Below, one piece after another: positions 1 to 7,783 of a stretch of DNA of 15,349 bases; position 1 is the first letter of the stretch; each line of letters opens with the position of its first letter. The position numbers and the translations under genes are program-made. This stretch comes from Desulfonatronum sp. (lineage in GTDB: Bacteria > Desulfobacterota > Desulfovibrionia > Desulfovibrionales > Desulfonatronaceae): assembly GCA_007127655.1 (NCBI GenBank), contig SKYX01000140.1, positions 1 through 15,349 on the forward strand. Reading direction: 5' to 3'. The notes under the pieces are model-generated. The model did no database searches and was not told the DNA's origin. It saw only the letters and a program-made list of their open reading frames with translations.

Positions 1-2427
1 CATGTGGACCTGGCCATTGAGCACCTGGATTTGCGGCGCAACTCCGGGGAGGCGTATCAACAGTGGGTGACCTCCTTTCTTTGGCAGAAGTACCGCGCCA
101 AGCCCCAGGATCTGCTCATTGTCACGGACGACGATGCCCTGGATTTCCTGTTCCGGGTCCGAGAGGAACTGTTTCCGCGCGTGCCCGTGGTTTTTGCCGG
201 AATCAACAGCTTCACTCCGGAGCGCATCGCCGGGCAGTCCAACATTACCGGGGTCAATGAGGAAATCAGTATGTCCCGGAACTTGGAGCTGGGGCTACGG
301 CTGTTTCCCAAAACCAGCCATGTCTTTGCCGTGGTGGACGAGTATTCCGCCGTGGGCCGGGCCAATCTGGGCCTGTACAGGGCTGCTGCGGACCAGTTCG
401 CTTCACGGGTGGAGATGGGAGAGCTGCTGGGCTTGACGGGCCAGGAAGCCCCGGAAGTGCTGCGGACTTTGCCCCGGGACAGCCTTGTTCTGCGGTTGAA
501 CAATCTTCTGGATGGCCGGGGCGGCTATCTTTCGGTGTCGGAAAGTATGCACATTCTCTCTCAGGAATCACCGGGCCCGGTGCTGACCTTCTGGGACTTC
601 GACATGGGCCTGGGCGCTCTGGGCGGGTTTCTGGTCAGCGCCCGGGAGCAGGGACGGGCGGCCGGAGAGCTGGCAACACGGATTCTTGGCGGGCAGCACC
701 CGGATCACCTTCCGGTGATCATGGACAGCCCCAACGTGCCTCTGTTCGACTACCAGCAGATGCGGCGCTTCGGCATACAAATCAAGGACCTCCCCGCCGA
801 AGCCGTGGTGATCAACCAGCCCGAGACCTTCTATGCCCGACACAAGGCATTGATCTGGCCTGTCGTGGCGGTTATCGCCTTTATGGGTGTGTGCATTGCA
901 GCACTTGTAGGGGTGCTGGTGGTGCGCAGGAAGGGAGAGGAGCGGCTTCGGGAGAGCGAGGAACGTTTCAAGTCCCTGCACAATGCTTCATTTGGCGGAA
1001 TCGCTATTCACGACAAGGGTGTCATCCTGGAGTGCAACCAGGGACTCTCCGAGATTACCGGGTTTGATTACCATGAACTTATCGGCATGAATGGGCTCCT
1101 GCTGACCGCCGAGAACTCTCGTGAAACAGTCATGAACAATATCCTTACGGGCTATGAAAAACCTTATGAAGCGTTTGGCCTGCGCAAGAGTGGTGAGCAA
1201 TACCCCGTTCGCATCCAGGGTAGGAATATTCCCTATAGAGGGGCTATGGTTCGTGTCACCGAATTCAGGGACATTACTGAGCAAAAGCGCTCCGAAGAAA
1301 AGTTGAAGCACTCCGAGCGAACGTATCGGGAAATTTTCAATGCGATCACCGATGCCTTGTATATCCATGATATCCGGACGGGAGACATCCTGGATGTGAA
1401 CGACACGATGCTGAAGATGTACGGGTATACCAGAGACGAGCTGCCCGGCTTAAGCTTGGGGGATTTAAGCGCGCGTGAGGGGCCCTATACCAATGAGGAA
1501 GTCGCTGGGCTGATCAAAAGAGCCGCGGTCGGGGAAACCGTTGTTTTTGAGTGGTGTAATCGGACGAAGGAGGGCGATTTCTTCTATTCGGAGAACATCC
1601 TCAAGCATGTGATCATCGCTGGCCAGGAACGGATCATGGCCATTGTCCGAGACATCACGGACCGCAAGCAGGCCGAAGCGGCGCTGCTGGCGGCCAAGGA
1701 GCAGGCCGAGGCCGCCAACCAAGCCAAATCCGAATTCCTGGCCAACATGTCCCACGAAATCCGCACTCCGTTGAACGGAATCATGGGCATGATGCAGCTT
1801 TTGAGGACCACTTCCCTTGATCCCGAACAGGACAAATACGTCCAGTTGACCGAGATCTCGGCTCATCGGCTGACCCGTCTGCTCTCGGACATCCTGGACC
1901 TGTCCCGGGTCGAAGCGGGGATGTTGATGATTCATGAAGCCGAATTCGAAGTCAGCGAGCTTGGCCAGTCGGTCACAGACCTGTTCATGGTCATGGCCAG
2001 GGATAAAGGGTTTGAACTGAACTGCCATATCGACCCGGCAATTCCCGCCAAACTGATCGGTGACGAGGCCCGGATCCGGCAGATCCTGTTCAACCTGGTG
2101 GGCAACGCCCTGAAGTTCACGGACAAGGGAGCCGTTCACCTCCAGATGACGTCTCTTTCTCCGGCCAAGGGGGGAGATACCAGGGTGCTGTTCTCGGTCA
2201 TGGACACAGGCATCGGCATTCCGGACGACAAGGTGGACGGCCTGTTCAAACCCTTTGTCCAGGTGGACGGCTCTTACACCCGCTCCTACCAGGGCGCGGG
2301 CCTGGGCCTGGCCATCGTGCGCCGGTTGGTGGAACTGATGAATGGCAATATCCATGTTGAAAGTTCGCTCGGTCAGGGCACAACGGTGCATGTGGTTTTG
2401 CCCTTCAAGTTGCCGATGAGCCAGTGA
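1..2427 (+). CDS. Membrane sensor histidine kinase with ABC-substrate-binding-like sensor (5' end missing)
   Basis: The frame is open from the first base and the protein starts mid-domain, so the true start lies upstream; the GTG at 4 is unlikely to be it. Residues below count from nt 4. Residues 1 to about 265 resemble the periplasmic ABC substrate-binding-like sensor family (PF04392 type), with stretches such as [14 protein letters not shown] and PVVFAGIN. A hydrophobic helix at about 283-307 followed by RRK is the transmembrane segment. Two PAS domains follow (about 322-431 and 440-556), each ending in a typical DIT(E/D)xK linker. The HisKA motif [10 protein letters not shown] has its phospho-accepting His at nt 1753-1755 (residue 584). 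The ATPase domain shows an N box ([13 protein letters not shown]), G1 (DTGIGIPDD) and G2 ([11 protein letters not shown]). No receiver domain follows; the protein stops right after the ATPase domain. The kinase core closely resembles that of the hybrid kinase at 9884-13570, so the two are paralogues. The ligand is unknown and no partner response regulator is visible. Confidence 0.93.
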   Translation, partial: HVDLAIEHLDLRRNSGEAYQQWVTSFLWQKYRAKPQDLLIVTDDDALDFLFRVREELFPRVPVVFAGINSFTPERIAGQSNITGVNEEISMSRNLELGLRLFPKTSHVFAVVDEYSAVGRANLGLYRAAADQFASRVEMGELLGLTGQEAPEVLRTLPRDSLVLRLNNLLDGRGGYLSVSESMHILSQESPGPVLTFWDFDMGLGALGGFLVSAREQGRAAGELATRILGGQHPDHLPVIMDSPNVPLFDYQQMRRFGIQIKDLPAEAVVINQPETFYARHKALIWPVVAVIAFMGVCIAALVGVLVVRRKGEERLRESEERFKSLHNASFGGIAIHDKGVILECNQGLSEITGFDYHELIGMNGLLLTAENSRETVMNNILTGYEKPYEAFGLRKSGEQYPVRIQGRNIPYRGAMVRVTEFRDITEQKRSEEKLKHSERTYREIFNAITDALYIHDIRTGDILDVNDTMLKMYGYTRDELPGLSLGDLSAREGPYTNEEVAGLIKRAAVGETVVFEWCNRTKEGDFFYSENILKHVIIAGQERIMAIVRDITDRKQAEAALLAAKEQAEAANQAKSEFLANMSHEIRTPLNGIMGMMQLLRTTSLDPEQDKYVQLTEISAHRLTRLLSDILDLSRVEAGMLMIHEAEFEVSELGQSVTDLFMVMARDKGFELNCHIDPAIPAKLIGDEARIRQILFNLVGNALKFTDKGAVHLQMTSLSPAKGGDTRVLFSVMDTGIGIPDDKVDGLFKPFVQVDGSYTRSYQGAGLGLAIVRRLVELMNGNIHVESSLGQGTTVHVVLPFKLPMSQ

Positions 2428-2559
2428 GCCATCCGGAGAAAGGATGATCATGGATAAGCAGGCGGTCGGCCTGTCCCAAAATCACCTGCTGGACGCTGGA
2501 TGGGCCAGGCAGGGATCGAGAGTCCAGGTGCAGGGCTCCTGTCAGGCTGCGTCCAGACT

Positions 2560-3054
2560 TCAGGAGGTGATGCCGTTTTCGGCCTGCTTGAGCAGCTCTT
2601 CCGGAGGAGTGATTTCCTCTTGGCGCAGCGTGAACAGGAAGGGGCTGGTCCGCTCGGTCAGGAGTTTCTCCAGGTCCCCGGCCTGCTCGAAATTGGGGAG
2701 TTGGCCCGCCTCCACCAGGGTCCACAAGGCCATTGAAAAATTCGTAAGCAGACTTTCGGCGGCTTCTGTCAATGGGGAGGATGTCAGCAGACGACAGATG
2801 GTTGCGTCCGAACCGTCGTCATGCAGGGCCACGGCCATGATGAATCCGACGGGTTTGCTCTCTCGGGTTTCGTAGGTCAGGGCAAACCCATCCGGGATGA
2901 CCTGCCCGGCGACATCTTCCAGCCCCTGGGCAGCCTCCGGGTAGTTCTGCATGACCAGATGCATGGGACCGACCCAACTCAATGTAAAATGCCTACCGAC
3001 CTCTTGCCATTGGGTATCCAGGGTTTTCCAGGCCGTAGCGGTGAATGGTTCCAT
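2560..3054 (-). CDS. Unrecognised 164-aa protein
   Basis: The reverse strand encodes a 164-aa soluble, acidic protein beginning MEPFTATAW and ending in a TGA. I chose the ATG at 3054 because AAGGAG lies about 12 nt upstream (slightly long spacing) and because the longer reading from 3174 adds an arginine/proline-rich stretch that looks like translated noncoding DNA. I see no signal peptide, no membrane segment and no cysteine cluster; the single Cys lies in the stretch ATICRLLTSS. The composition (balanced hydrophobic/acidic, helical C-terminal half with LEKLLTERTSPFLFTLRQEE) looks like a genuine globular protein. It lies 138 nt downstream of the HesB-like gene on the same strand, so co-transcription is plausible, and it converges with the kinase ending at 2427. 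I do not recognise the family. The opposite-strand frames over this stretch look like shadows. Confidence 0.7.
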   Translation of the reverse strand: MEPFTATAWKTLDTQWQEVGRHFTLSWVGPMHLVMQNYPEAAQGLEDVAGQVIPDGFALTYETRESKPVGFIMAVALHDDGSDATICRLLTSSPLTEAAESLLTNFSMALWTLVEAGQLPNFEQAGDLEKLLTERTSPFLFTLRQEEITPPEELLKQAENGITS

Positions 3055-3192
3055 TGTGCTCTCGGGCTCCTTTGGGTTTGGGAGGTGAGTACGCCCAACT
3101 GATTTTGCGGGGGACAGGGTGCGGGCGCACGCTGGCAGGTGCACCGCGTTTGTCGTGCGCGGTGGACCGGGCATGGTTCAGCAGGGAACAGG

Positions 3193-3540
3193 TCAGCCCG
3201 ACCCGCTGGGACAGGACGTGCAGGATGAGCAGCCGCCCTGGCTCAGTTCCATGCTGGAGTGGATAATGAAGCCGAGACGGTTCGCATCGATGGTTATGGG
3301 GCTGGCTTTTCGCAACAGTTCATGGGGTACCGTGAACTGATAGCCGTCCTGCTCAATGGATGTGTCGTCGATTCCGGGCTGGGTGTCCTCCAGAGACAGG
3401 GCGAGACGTTCTCCGGCACACCCGCCGGTGGTGTGGATCAGGCGCATGGGGCTGGGCGGATGTTCACGAAAATACCGCTCCAGGATTACCAGGGCCTGGG
3501 GGGTGACGGTGAAGTCGGTATTTGGTGTCGCAGATGACAT
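3193..3540 (-). CDS. HesB/IscA-like (A-type Fe-S carrier related) protein
   Basis: This 115-aa protein has the single-domain HesB/IscA layout: an N-terminal VTPQALVILERYF helix, the loop TTGGCAGERLALSLED containing the first conserved Cys (residue 41), and a C-terminal Cys cluster. A-type carriers bind or deliver Fe-S clusters through C-X(40-65)-C-X-C. Here the second part is instead CSSCTSC (Cys104, 107, 110), a CxxCxxC arrangement, so it belongs to a divergent HesB-related branch rather than canonical IscA/ErpA/SufA. I chose the ATG at 3540 because AAGGGG sits 9 nt upstream and homology begins shortly after. Upstream in-frame ATGs (at 3624 and within the next 28 codons) would add a Ser/Thr/Pro-rich extension without domain character. 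It is probably first in a two-gene unit with the 164-aa protein. The function in Fe-S assembly is inferred from the family; no other assembly gene is visible nearby. Confidence 0.85.
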   Translation of the reverse strand: MSSATPNTDFTVTPQALVILERYFREHPPSPMRLIHTTGGCAGERLALSLEDTQPGIDDTSIEQDGYQFTVPHELLRKASPITIDANRLGFIIHSSMELSQGGCSSCTSCPSGSG

Positions 3541-3667
3541 AAATGTAGTCCCCTTTACTGGAAGTTGGTTCATTTTTGTTGATGTTTGGGGATAAGATGG
3601 CGTATCAGCCATTGATGGGTGCAACTATCCAATGATCATGCCAATTGATGGAAATGGAAAAAATAAG

Positions 3668-3719
3668 GTAACGACTCAGCACATTTTCACGACAAGCCCG
3701 AACGCAGGTGAGTCGTTAC
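3668..3719. repeat. Perfect 11-bp inverted repeat with 30-nt spacer
   Basis: GTAACGACTCA at 3668-3678 is the exact reverse complement of TGAGTCGTTAC at 3709-3719. The spacer of 30 nt is GC-mixed. There is no T-tract, so it does not look like an intrinsic terminator. It forms the left part of the larger inverted-repeat segment 3668-3910. Confidence 0.75.
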
Positions 3720-3767
3720 AGAATAAGTAACTTTATAGCCTGTTGTGCGCTTGGCAGTACCCGGGCA

Positions 3768-3850
3768 CTGGATTCCCGCTTTCGCCGGAATGGCTTGTTT
3801 TACAATGCCGTCCCCGAGTCCGTCATACCTGAGAAGACGTGTATCCAGGT
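3768..3850. repeat. Degenerate palindromic extragenic repeat (GGATTCCCGC...GGAAT type)
   Basis: The left arm CTGGATTCCCGCTTTCGCCG and the degraded right arm (GTCATACCTGAG... ending GTATCCAGG) match the layout of the widespread proteobacterial extragenic palindrome. In that family CTGGATTCCCGCxTTCGCGGGAATGAC is followed by its inverse. On the reverse strand the left arm reads as the familiar spurious peptide AIPAKAGIQ. This copy is mutated in both arms, so it is probably an old one. It lies inside the larger inverted-repeat segment 3668-3910. Confidence 0.5.
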
Positions 3851-3910
3851 CATGCTTACAGCAAATTTGCAAAAGTTGTCTTTTCAAAGTTACTCAAGCT
3901 GAGTAGTTAC

Positions 3911-4024
3911 CGGCGGTGTCGCTCCAGATGCACCAACTTCCGACAACTCCGCGGCCCCAACCGTGAACCGCTGAACCGTGAACCGTTGAACCGCTGAACC
4001 GCTGAACCGCTGAACCGCTGAACC
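3911..4024 (+). repeat. Composite repeat copy A (leader plus TGAACCG array)
   Basis: The leader (3911-3958, CGGCGGTGTCGCTCCAGATG and onward to GCGGCCCC) aligns without gaps to the leaders of copies B, C and D. It is followed by an array of 7-bp (GAACCGT) and 8-bp (GAACCGCT or GAACCGTT) units, ending in four consecutive 8-bp units by 4024. It occupies the 5' leader of the CheB-CheR gene and ends 8 nt before its ribosome-binding site, so it would be part of the transcript if the promoter lies upstream. Tandem 8-bp units bring TGA stops into frame, and there is no gene here. Together with 3668-3910, this accounts for most of the gene-free stretch 3541-4044; I see no convincing promoter in 3541-3667. 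Confidence 0.85.
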
Positions 4025-4044
4025 TTCTAAACAGAGGTGCTGAT

Positions 4045-7000
4045 ATGCCCCGGAAACATTCCACTCCATCCAAAAAAAATCTCTCAGGCAAATCGACTCC
4101 CGTACCACCCTCCGAGGTTCCTTCCCTGTATGTTGCGGTGGGTGCTTCAGCCGGCGGATTGGAGGCCATTGAGTCGTTTTTTTCAGGCATGGCCCCGGAC
4201 AGCGGGTTGGCCTTCGTGGTCATCCAGCACCTTTCACCGGATTACAAGAGCTTGATGGTGGAAATCCTGTCCAAAAAAACCGCGATGCAGGTGCGCCGGG
4301 CTGAGGACGGGATGCGGGTTCTGCCCAACAATGTCTATTTGATCCCGCCCAAGAAAAATCTGACCATTTTTCACGGCAAGCTGCTCTTGAATGATCAGGA
4401 GCACGTCCGGGGAATCATCAACCTGCCGATTGACATTTTCCTGCGCTCTCTGGCTGAGGATCAGGGGGAAAAAGCCGTGGCCGTGATTCTTTCGGGATCG
4501 GGCAGCGACGGGATGCGCGGGGTCCGGGGCATCAAAGAGTTTGGCGGCATGGTCATGGTGCAAAGTGAAGATTCGGCCAAATTTGACAGCATGCCCAGGG
4601 CGGCCGTTTCCACCGGCCTGGTGGATTTTGTTTTGCCGCCGGACGAAATGCCCGAACGACTGCTTTCCTATGCCAAGCACCCATTTGTGGTGAAAGCGGA
4701 GCGTTCCGAAACCGTGATCAGCGATGAGGATGCCCTGACGCGAATCTTTTCCATCTTGCGGGAGAAGTTCAAGGTGGATTTCACGTACTACAAGCCCAGC
4801 ACGGTGACCCGGCGCATTGAACGGCGCATGTCCATCAACCGGATCGATGAGATCAAGGAATATGTGGCCTATATGCAGAATTATCCTGCTGAAGCGGCCA
4901 CCTTGTTTCGGGAACTCCTCATTGGCGTGACCCGTTTTTTTCGGGACCGGGAAGTTTTCGACTTTGTGCGGCAAGAGTGTTTGCCGGACATCCTGGACAG
5001 GGCCACCAACCGGGAAAGCAGGTTCTGGGTCGCCGGATGTTCCACGGGAGAGGAGGCGTATACCCTGGCCATTTTGGCCAAGGAGTATATGCGGGAATCG
5101 GGAATTAACCGTGAATTGAAGATATTTGCCACGGACATCGACCGCAATGCCGTGCAATTCGCGGCCAATGGCATCTACCCGGAAAGCATTGTCGCGGATA
5201 TTCCGGAAGACCTGATGGCCAGGTATTTCTACAAAAAGAAGGACAGCTATCAGATTTCCCGGGAGATCCGGGAAATGGTCGTCTTTGCCCAACACAACCT
5301 GATCAAGGATCCCCCGTTTACCAACATTGATCTGATCTCCTGCCGCAATTTGCTCATCTATCTTCAAGCGGTCTTGCAGCGCAAAGTTTTTGAGTTTTTC
5401 AACTTTTCTCTCAATCTGCGTGGGATACTGGTTTTGGGGACCAGCGAGACCATCGGCGACATGGGCGATTATTTTGAAAATCTGGATCACAAGTGCAAAG
5501 TGTATCGGACGAGAGGGCGACTCAAGCACATCAAGGATTCCAGTGAACTCCCCCAGGTTCCGAACCTCAGCTATCGTGAATCCGGAAGGTCTTTTACCGG
5601 AGTCCGCCGGGATCAGCGCAGCGGCGAGGACCGGGTATTGGAGCGGTTCATCGAAGCTTTGAGTGAAGATCTGAATCACCTGTCCGTCATCGTGAATGAG
5701 CAGATGGAAGTATTGCATATTATCGGCGAGACCGAAGGCTATTTCAAGCTGCCTTCGGGCAAGCTTTCCACGGATATTTCCAAGATGGCGGCCAAGGACT
5801 TGGCCATTCCCTTGTCCACGGGCATTCAAAAGGCTTTTCGCAAGCAGGAGTCGTTGCGTTTTTCGAACATCAGGCTGCGCCATCGAGATGGCTTCAGGAT
5901 GGTGGATTTGCGCATCAAGCCACTGCCTCAAAAAAAAGGGCAGGAGCCGCTGGTGGCCGTTTTTCTGAACGAGGTCAGAAAGTTGGCCGCTTCTGATGCA
6001 GCGCAGACGGTACAGGCCTATGACCTTTCTCACGAGGCCGAGCAGCGCATCAGCGATCTGGAGCAGGAACTGCAATTTAACCGGGAAAACCTGCAGGCCA
6101 CGGTGGAGGAGCTGGAGACGTCCAACGAGGAACTTCAGGCCACCAATGAAGAGCTGCTGGCCAGCAATGAGGAGTTGCAGTCCACCAATGAGGAGCTGCA
6201 GTCCACCAACGAAGAGCTGTATTCGGTGAATTCCGAATACCAGTCCAAGATCATGGAACTCAGCGAGCTGCATAACGATGTCGACAACCTGTTGAGCGCC
6301 AGCCAGATCGGGCAGATCCTGCTGGACGAGAATATGGAAATTCGACGGTTTTCTCCAAAAATTGCCAATATTTTTAAAATATTGGATAGCGATATTGGGC
6401 GTCCACTCACCCACATTTCCCATAACCTGGAGAACGTCGATCCGGTTCGGGTCATCGAGACGGTGCATCGGCACGGCACCTTGGAAGAGCAGGAGGTCCG
6501 GGCCGGGAACGGGCAGTGGCACCTGATGCGGGTCATTCCCTATGCCGTGGGGCCGAAGGTTTTTTCCGGAACCCTGGTCTCCTTCGTGAACATCACCAAA
6601 ATCAAGGAGGCTGAAGAGGCTTGGCGGGCCAGCGAAATAAAGCATCGACAGCTTTTTGAAACCATGTCCCAGGGGGTGGTCTATCACTCCGCGGATGGCA
6701 CGATTATCTCCGCCAATCCCGCGGCCGAGCAGATTCTGGGGCTGTCCCTGGAACAGATGCTGGGCAAGACGTCCATGGATCCGCGCTGGAGAATGATTCA
6801 GGAGGACGGCGTCGAGGTGCCGGGGACGGATCACCCGGCCATGATCGCCCTGCGCACGGGGCAAAAGCTGGGGCCCGTGATCCGGGCCGTCTTTCACCCG
6901 GACAAGAACGCGCACATCTGGCTGGTCATTACCGCGACGCCGCTTTTTCAGCCCGGTGAAACAACCCCTTTTCAGGTCTATGCAACATTTGAAGACATCA

Positions 7001-7764
7001 CGGAAAAGCGCAAGGCGGAACAGGATTATCAAACCTTGTTCAAGAAGATGCTCAACGGTTTCGCGGTGCATGAGATCATCCGCGACCCTCTTGGTGATCC
7101 TGTCGACTACCGTTTTCTTGCCGTGAATCCCGCCTTTGAGCTGATGACAGGACTCAAGGGCGAACAGATTGTCGGCAAGACGGTCCGTGAGGTTCTTCCG
7201 GCCACGGAAAAGCACTGGATCGTGACCTATGGACAGGTGGCCATGACCGGGGAGCCGATTGCATTTGAACAGTTTTCCAAGGAATTGGACAAGTATTTCC
7301 AGGTCTCGGCTTTCCGACCTGCACCAAATCAATTTGCCTGCATCTTTGCGGACATCACGGATCGGAAGCTGGCGGAAGAACAGGCCCGGTCCGCGCATCA
7401 ACGGTTGGTGACGATTTTGGACAGCATCAATGCCCTGATCTACGTGGCGGACATGGAGACCCACGAAATCCTGTTCATCAACAAATACGGGCGGGGAGAT
7501 TTCGGGGATGTCGTGGGCATGAACTGCTGGAACGTTCTGCAGGAGGACCAGTATGGTCCATGTGATTTCTGTACCAACGACAAGCTCCTTGATGCCGACG
7601 GCAACCCGACCGGCATCCATAGCTGGGAGCATCACAATGATAAGACGGGCAAGTGGTACCACTGCTTTGACAGGGCCATTGAATGGGTGGACGGTCGCAT
7701 GGTGCGACTGCAAAGCGCCTTTGAGATTACGGAGCGCAAAAGACTCGAGGCAGAGAATATGTAA
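4045..7764 (+). CDS. CheB-CheR fusion with coiled coil and four PAS domains, no kinase domain
   Basis: This 1239-aa protein joins a chemotaxis-type methylesterase and methyltransferase to a PAS array. The CheB part (about 27-210) shows the catalytic triad: Ser35 in GASAGG, His62 in IQHLSP and Asp155 in GSGSDGMRG. The N-terminal receiver that regulates classical CheB is absent. The CheR part (about 225-490) shows the SAM-binding motif AGCSTGEEAYT (330-340) and ISCRNLLIYL (431-440). A long heptad-like coiled coil (about 665-750) is built from near-repeats of NEELQSTNEEL. Four PAS-like domains follow at about 750-860, 866-993, 994-1112 and 1118-1239; the last contains CDFC. The protein ends just after the last PAS linker (ITERKRLEAENM), where related proteins often continue into a histidine kinase. 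The start ATG at 4045 has AGAGG 7 nt upstream. It heads the operon: the next gene begins 19 nt downstream. The likely role is reversible carboxyl methylation coupled to sensing; the methylated target is unknown. Confidence 0.93.
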   Translation: MPRKHSTPSKKNLSGKSTPVPPSEVPSLYVAVGASAGGLEAIESFFSGMAPDSGLAFVVIQHLSPDYKSLMVEILSKKTAMQVRRAEDGMRVLPNNVYLIPPKKNLTIFHGKLLLNDQEHVRGIINLPIDIFLRSLAEDQGEKAVAVILSGSGSDGMRGVRGIKEFGGMVMVQSEDSAKFDSMPRAAVSTGLVDFVLPPDEMPERLLSYAKHPFVVKAERSETVISDEDALTRIFSILREKFKVDFTYYKPSTVTRRIERRMSINRIDEIKEYVAYMQNYPAEAATLFRELLIGVTRFFRDREVFDFVRQECLPDILDRATNRESRFWVAGCSTGEEAYTLAILAKEYMRESGINRELKIFATDIDRNAVQFAANGIYPESIVADIPEDLMARYFYKKKDSYQISREIREMVVFAQHNLIKDPPFTNIDLISCRNLLIYLQAVLQRKVFEFFNFSLNLRGILVLGTSETIGDMGDYFENLDHKCKVYRTRGRLKHIKDSSELPQVPNLSYRESGRSFTGVRRDQRSGEDRVLERFIEALSEDLNHLSVIVNEQMEVLHIIGETEGYFKLPSGKLSTDISKMAAKDLAIPLSTGIQKAFRKQESLRFSNIRLRHRDGFRMVDLRIKPLPQKKGQEPLVAVFLNEVRKLAASDAAQTVQAYDLSHEAEQRISDLEQELQFNRENLQATVEELETSNEELQATNEELLASNEELQSTNEELQSTNEELYSVNSEYQSKIMELSELHNDVDNLLSASQIGQILLDENMEIRRFSPKIANIFKILDSDIGRPLTHISHNLENVDPVRVIETVHRHGTLEEQEVRAGNGQWHLMRVIPYAVGPKVFSGTLVSFVNITKIKEAEEAWRASEIKHRQLFETMSQGVVYHSADGTIISANPAAEQILGLSLEQMLGKTSMDPRWRMIQEDGVEVPGTDHPAMIALRTGQKLGPVIRAVFHPDKNAHIWLVITATPLFQPGETTPFQVYATFEDITEKRKAEQDYQTLFKKMLNGFAVHEIIRDPLGDPVDYRFLAVNPAFELMTGLKGEQIVGKTVREVLPATEKHWIVTYGQVAMTGEPIAFEQFSKELDKYFQVSAFRPAPNQFACIFADITDRKLAEEQARSAHQRLVTILDSINALIYVADMETHEILFINKYGRGDFGDVVGMNCWNVLQEDQYGPCDFCTNDKLLDADGNPTGIHSWEHHNDKTGKWYHCFDRAIEWVDGRMVRLQSAFEITERKRLEAENM

Positions 7765-7771
7765 CTCGTCG

Positions 7772-7777
7772 AAGGAG
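7772..7777 (+). promoter_or_regulatory. Ribosome-binding site of the PAS histidine kinase
   Basis: AAGGAG with a 6-nt spacer precedes the ATG at 7784. It sits in the short gap after the stop codon of the CheB-CheR fusion. It fixes the start at 7784 over in-frame upstream ATGs that overlap the preceding gene. Confidence 0.8.
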
Positions 7778-7783
7778 AAGGGC

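Larger units (their letters stand above)
3668..3910. repeat. Candidate MITE-like segment bounded by imperfect inverted repeats
   Basis: The 243-bp stretch begins with GTAACGACTCA (3668-3678) and ends with TGAGTAGTTAC (3900-3910), which are reverse complements apart from one base. Nested inside are a second pair, AGTAACTTT (3726-3734) with AAAGTTACT (3886-3894), and a tight palindrome TACTCA-AGC-TGAGTA (3891-3905). No transposase or open frame of substance lies inside. The nested symmetry suggests a small non-autonomous element or a family of extragenic palindromes. I cannot see flanking target-site duplications that would prove transposition. Confidence 0.4.

Noticed and set aside
4..6. GTG at position 4 as the true start of the first kinase
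   Set aside because: The frame is open to the window edge and the N-terminal sensor lacks its signal sequence and first strands, so the gene is truncated by the window.
3181..3195. Selenocysteine readthrough of the TGA ending the HesB-like protein
   Set aside because: Another TGA follows after four codons, there is no conserved sequence beyond it, and the conserved positions already hold Cys.
3640..3660. Sigma-54-like promoter on the reverse strand (TTGGCAT-GATCA-TTGG) for the HesB-like gene
   Set aside because: The spacing is close, but the invariant GC of the -12 element is replaced by GG. The match is too weak to call.
3959..4024. CRISPR-like array
   Set aside because: The units are 7-8 bp with no unique spacers, unlike CRISPR repeats of about 24-40 bp with spacers of similar length, and no cas gene is near.
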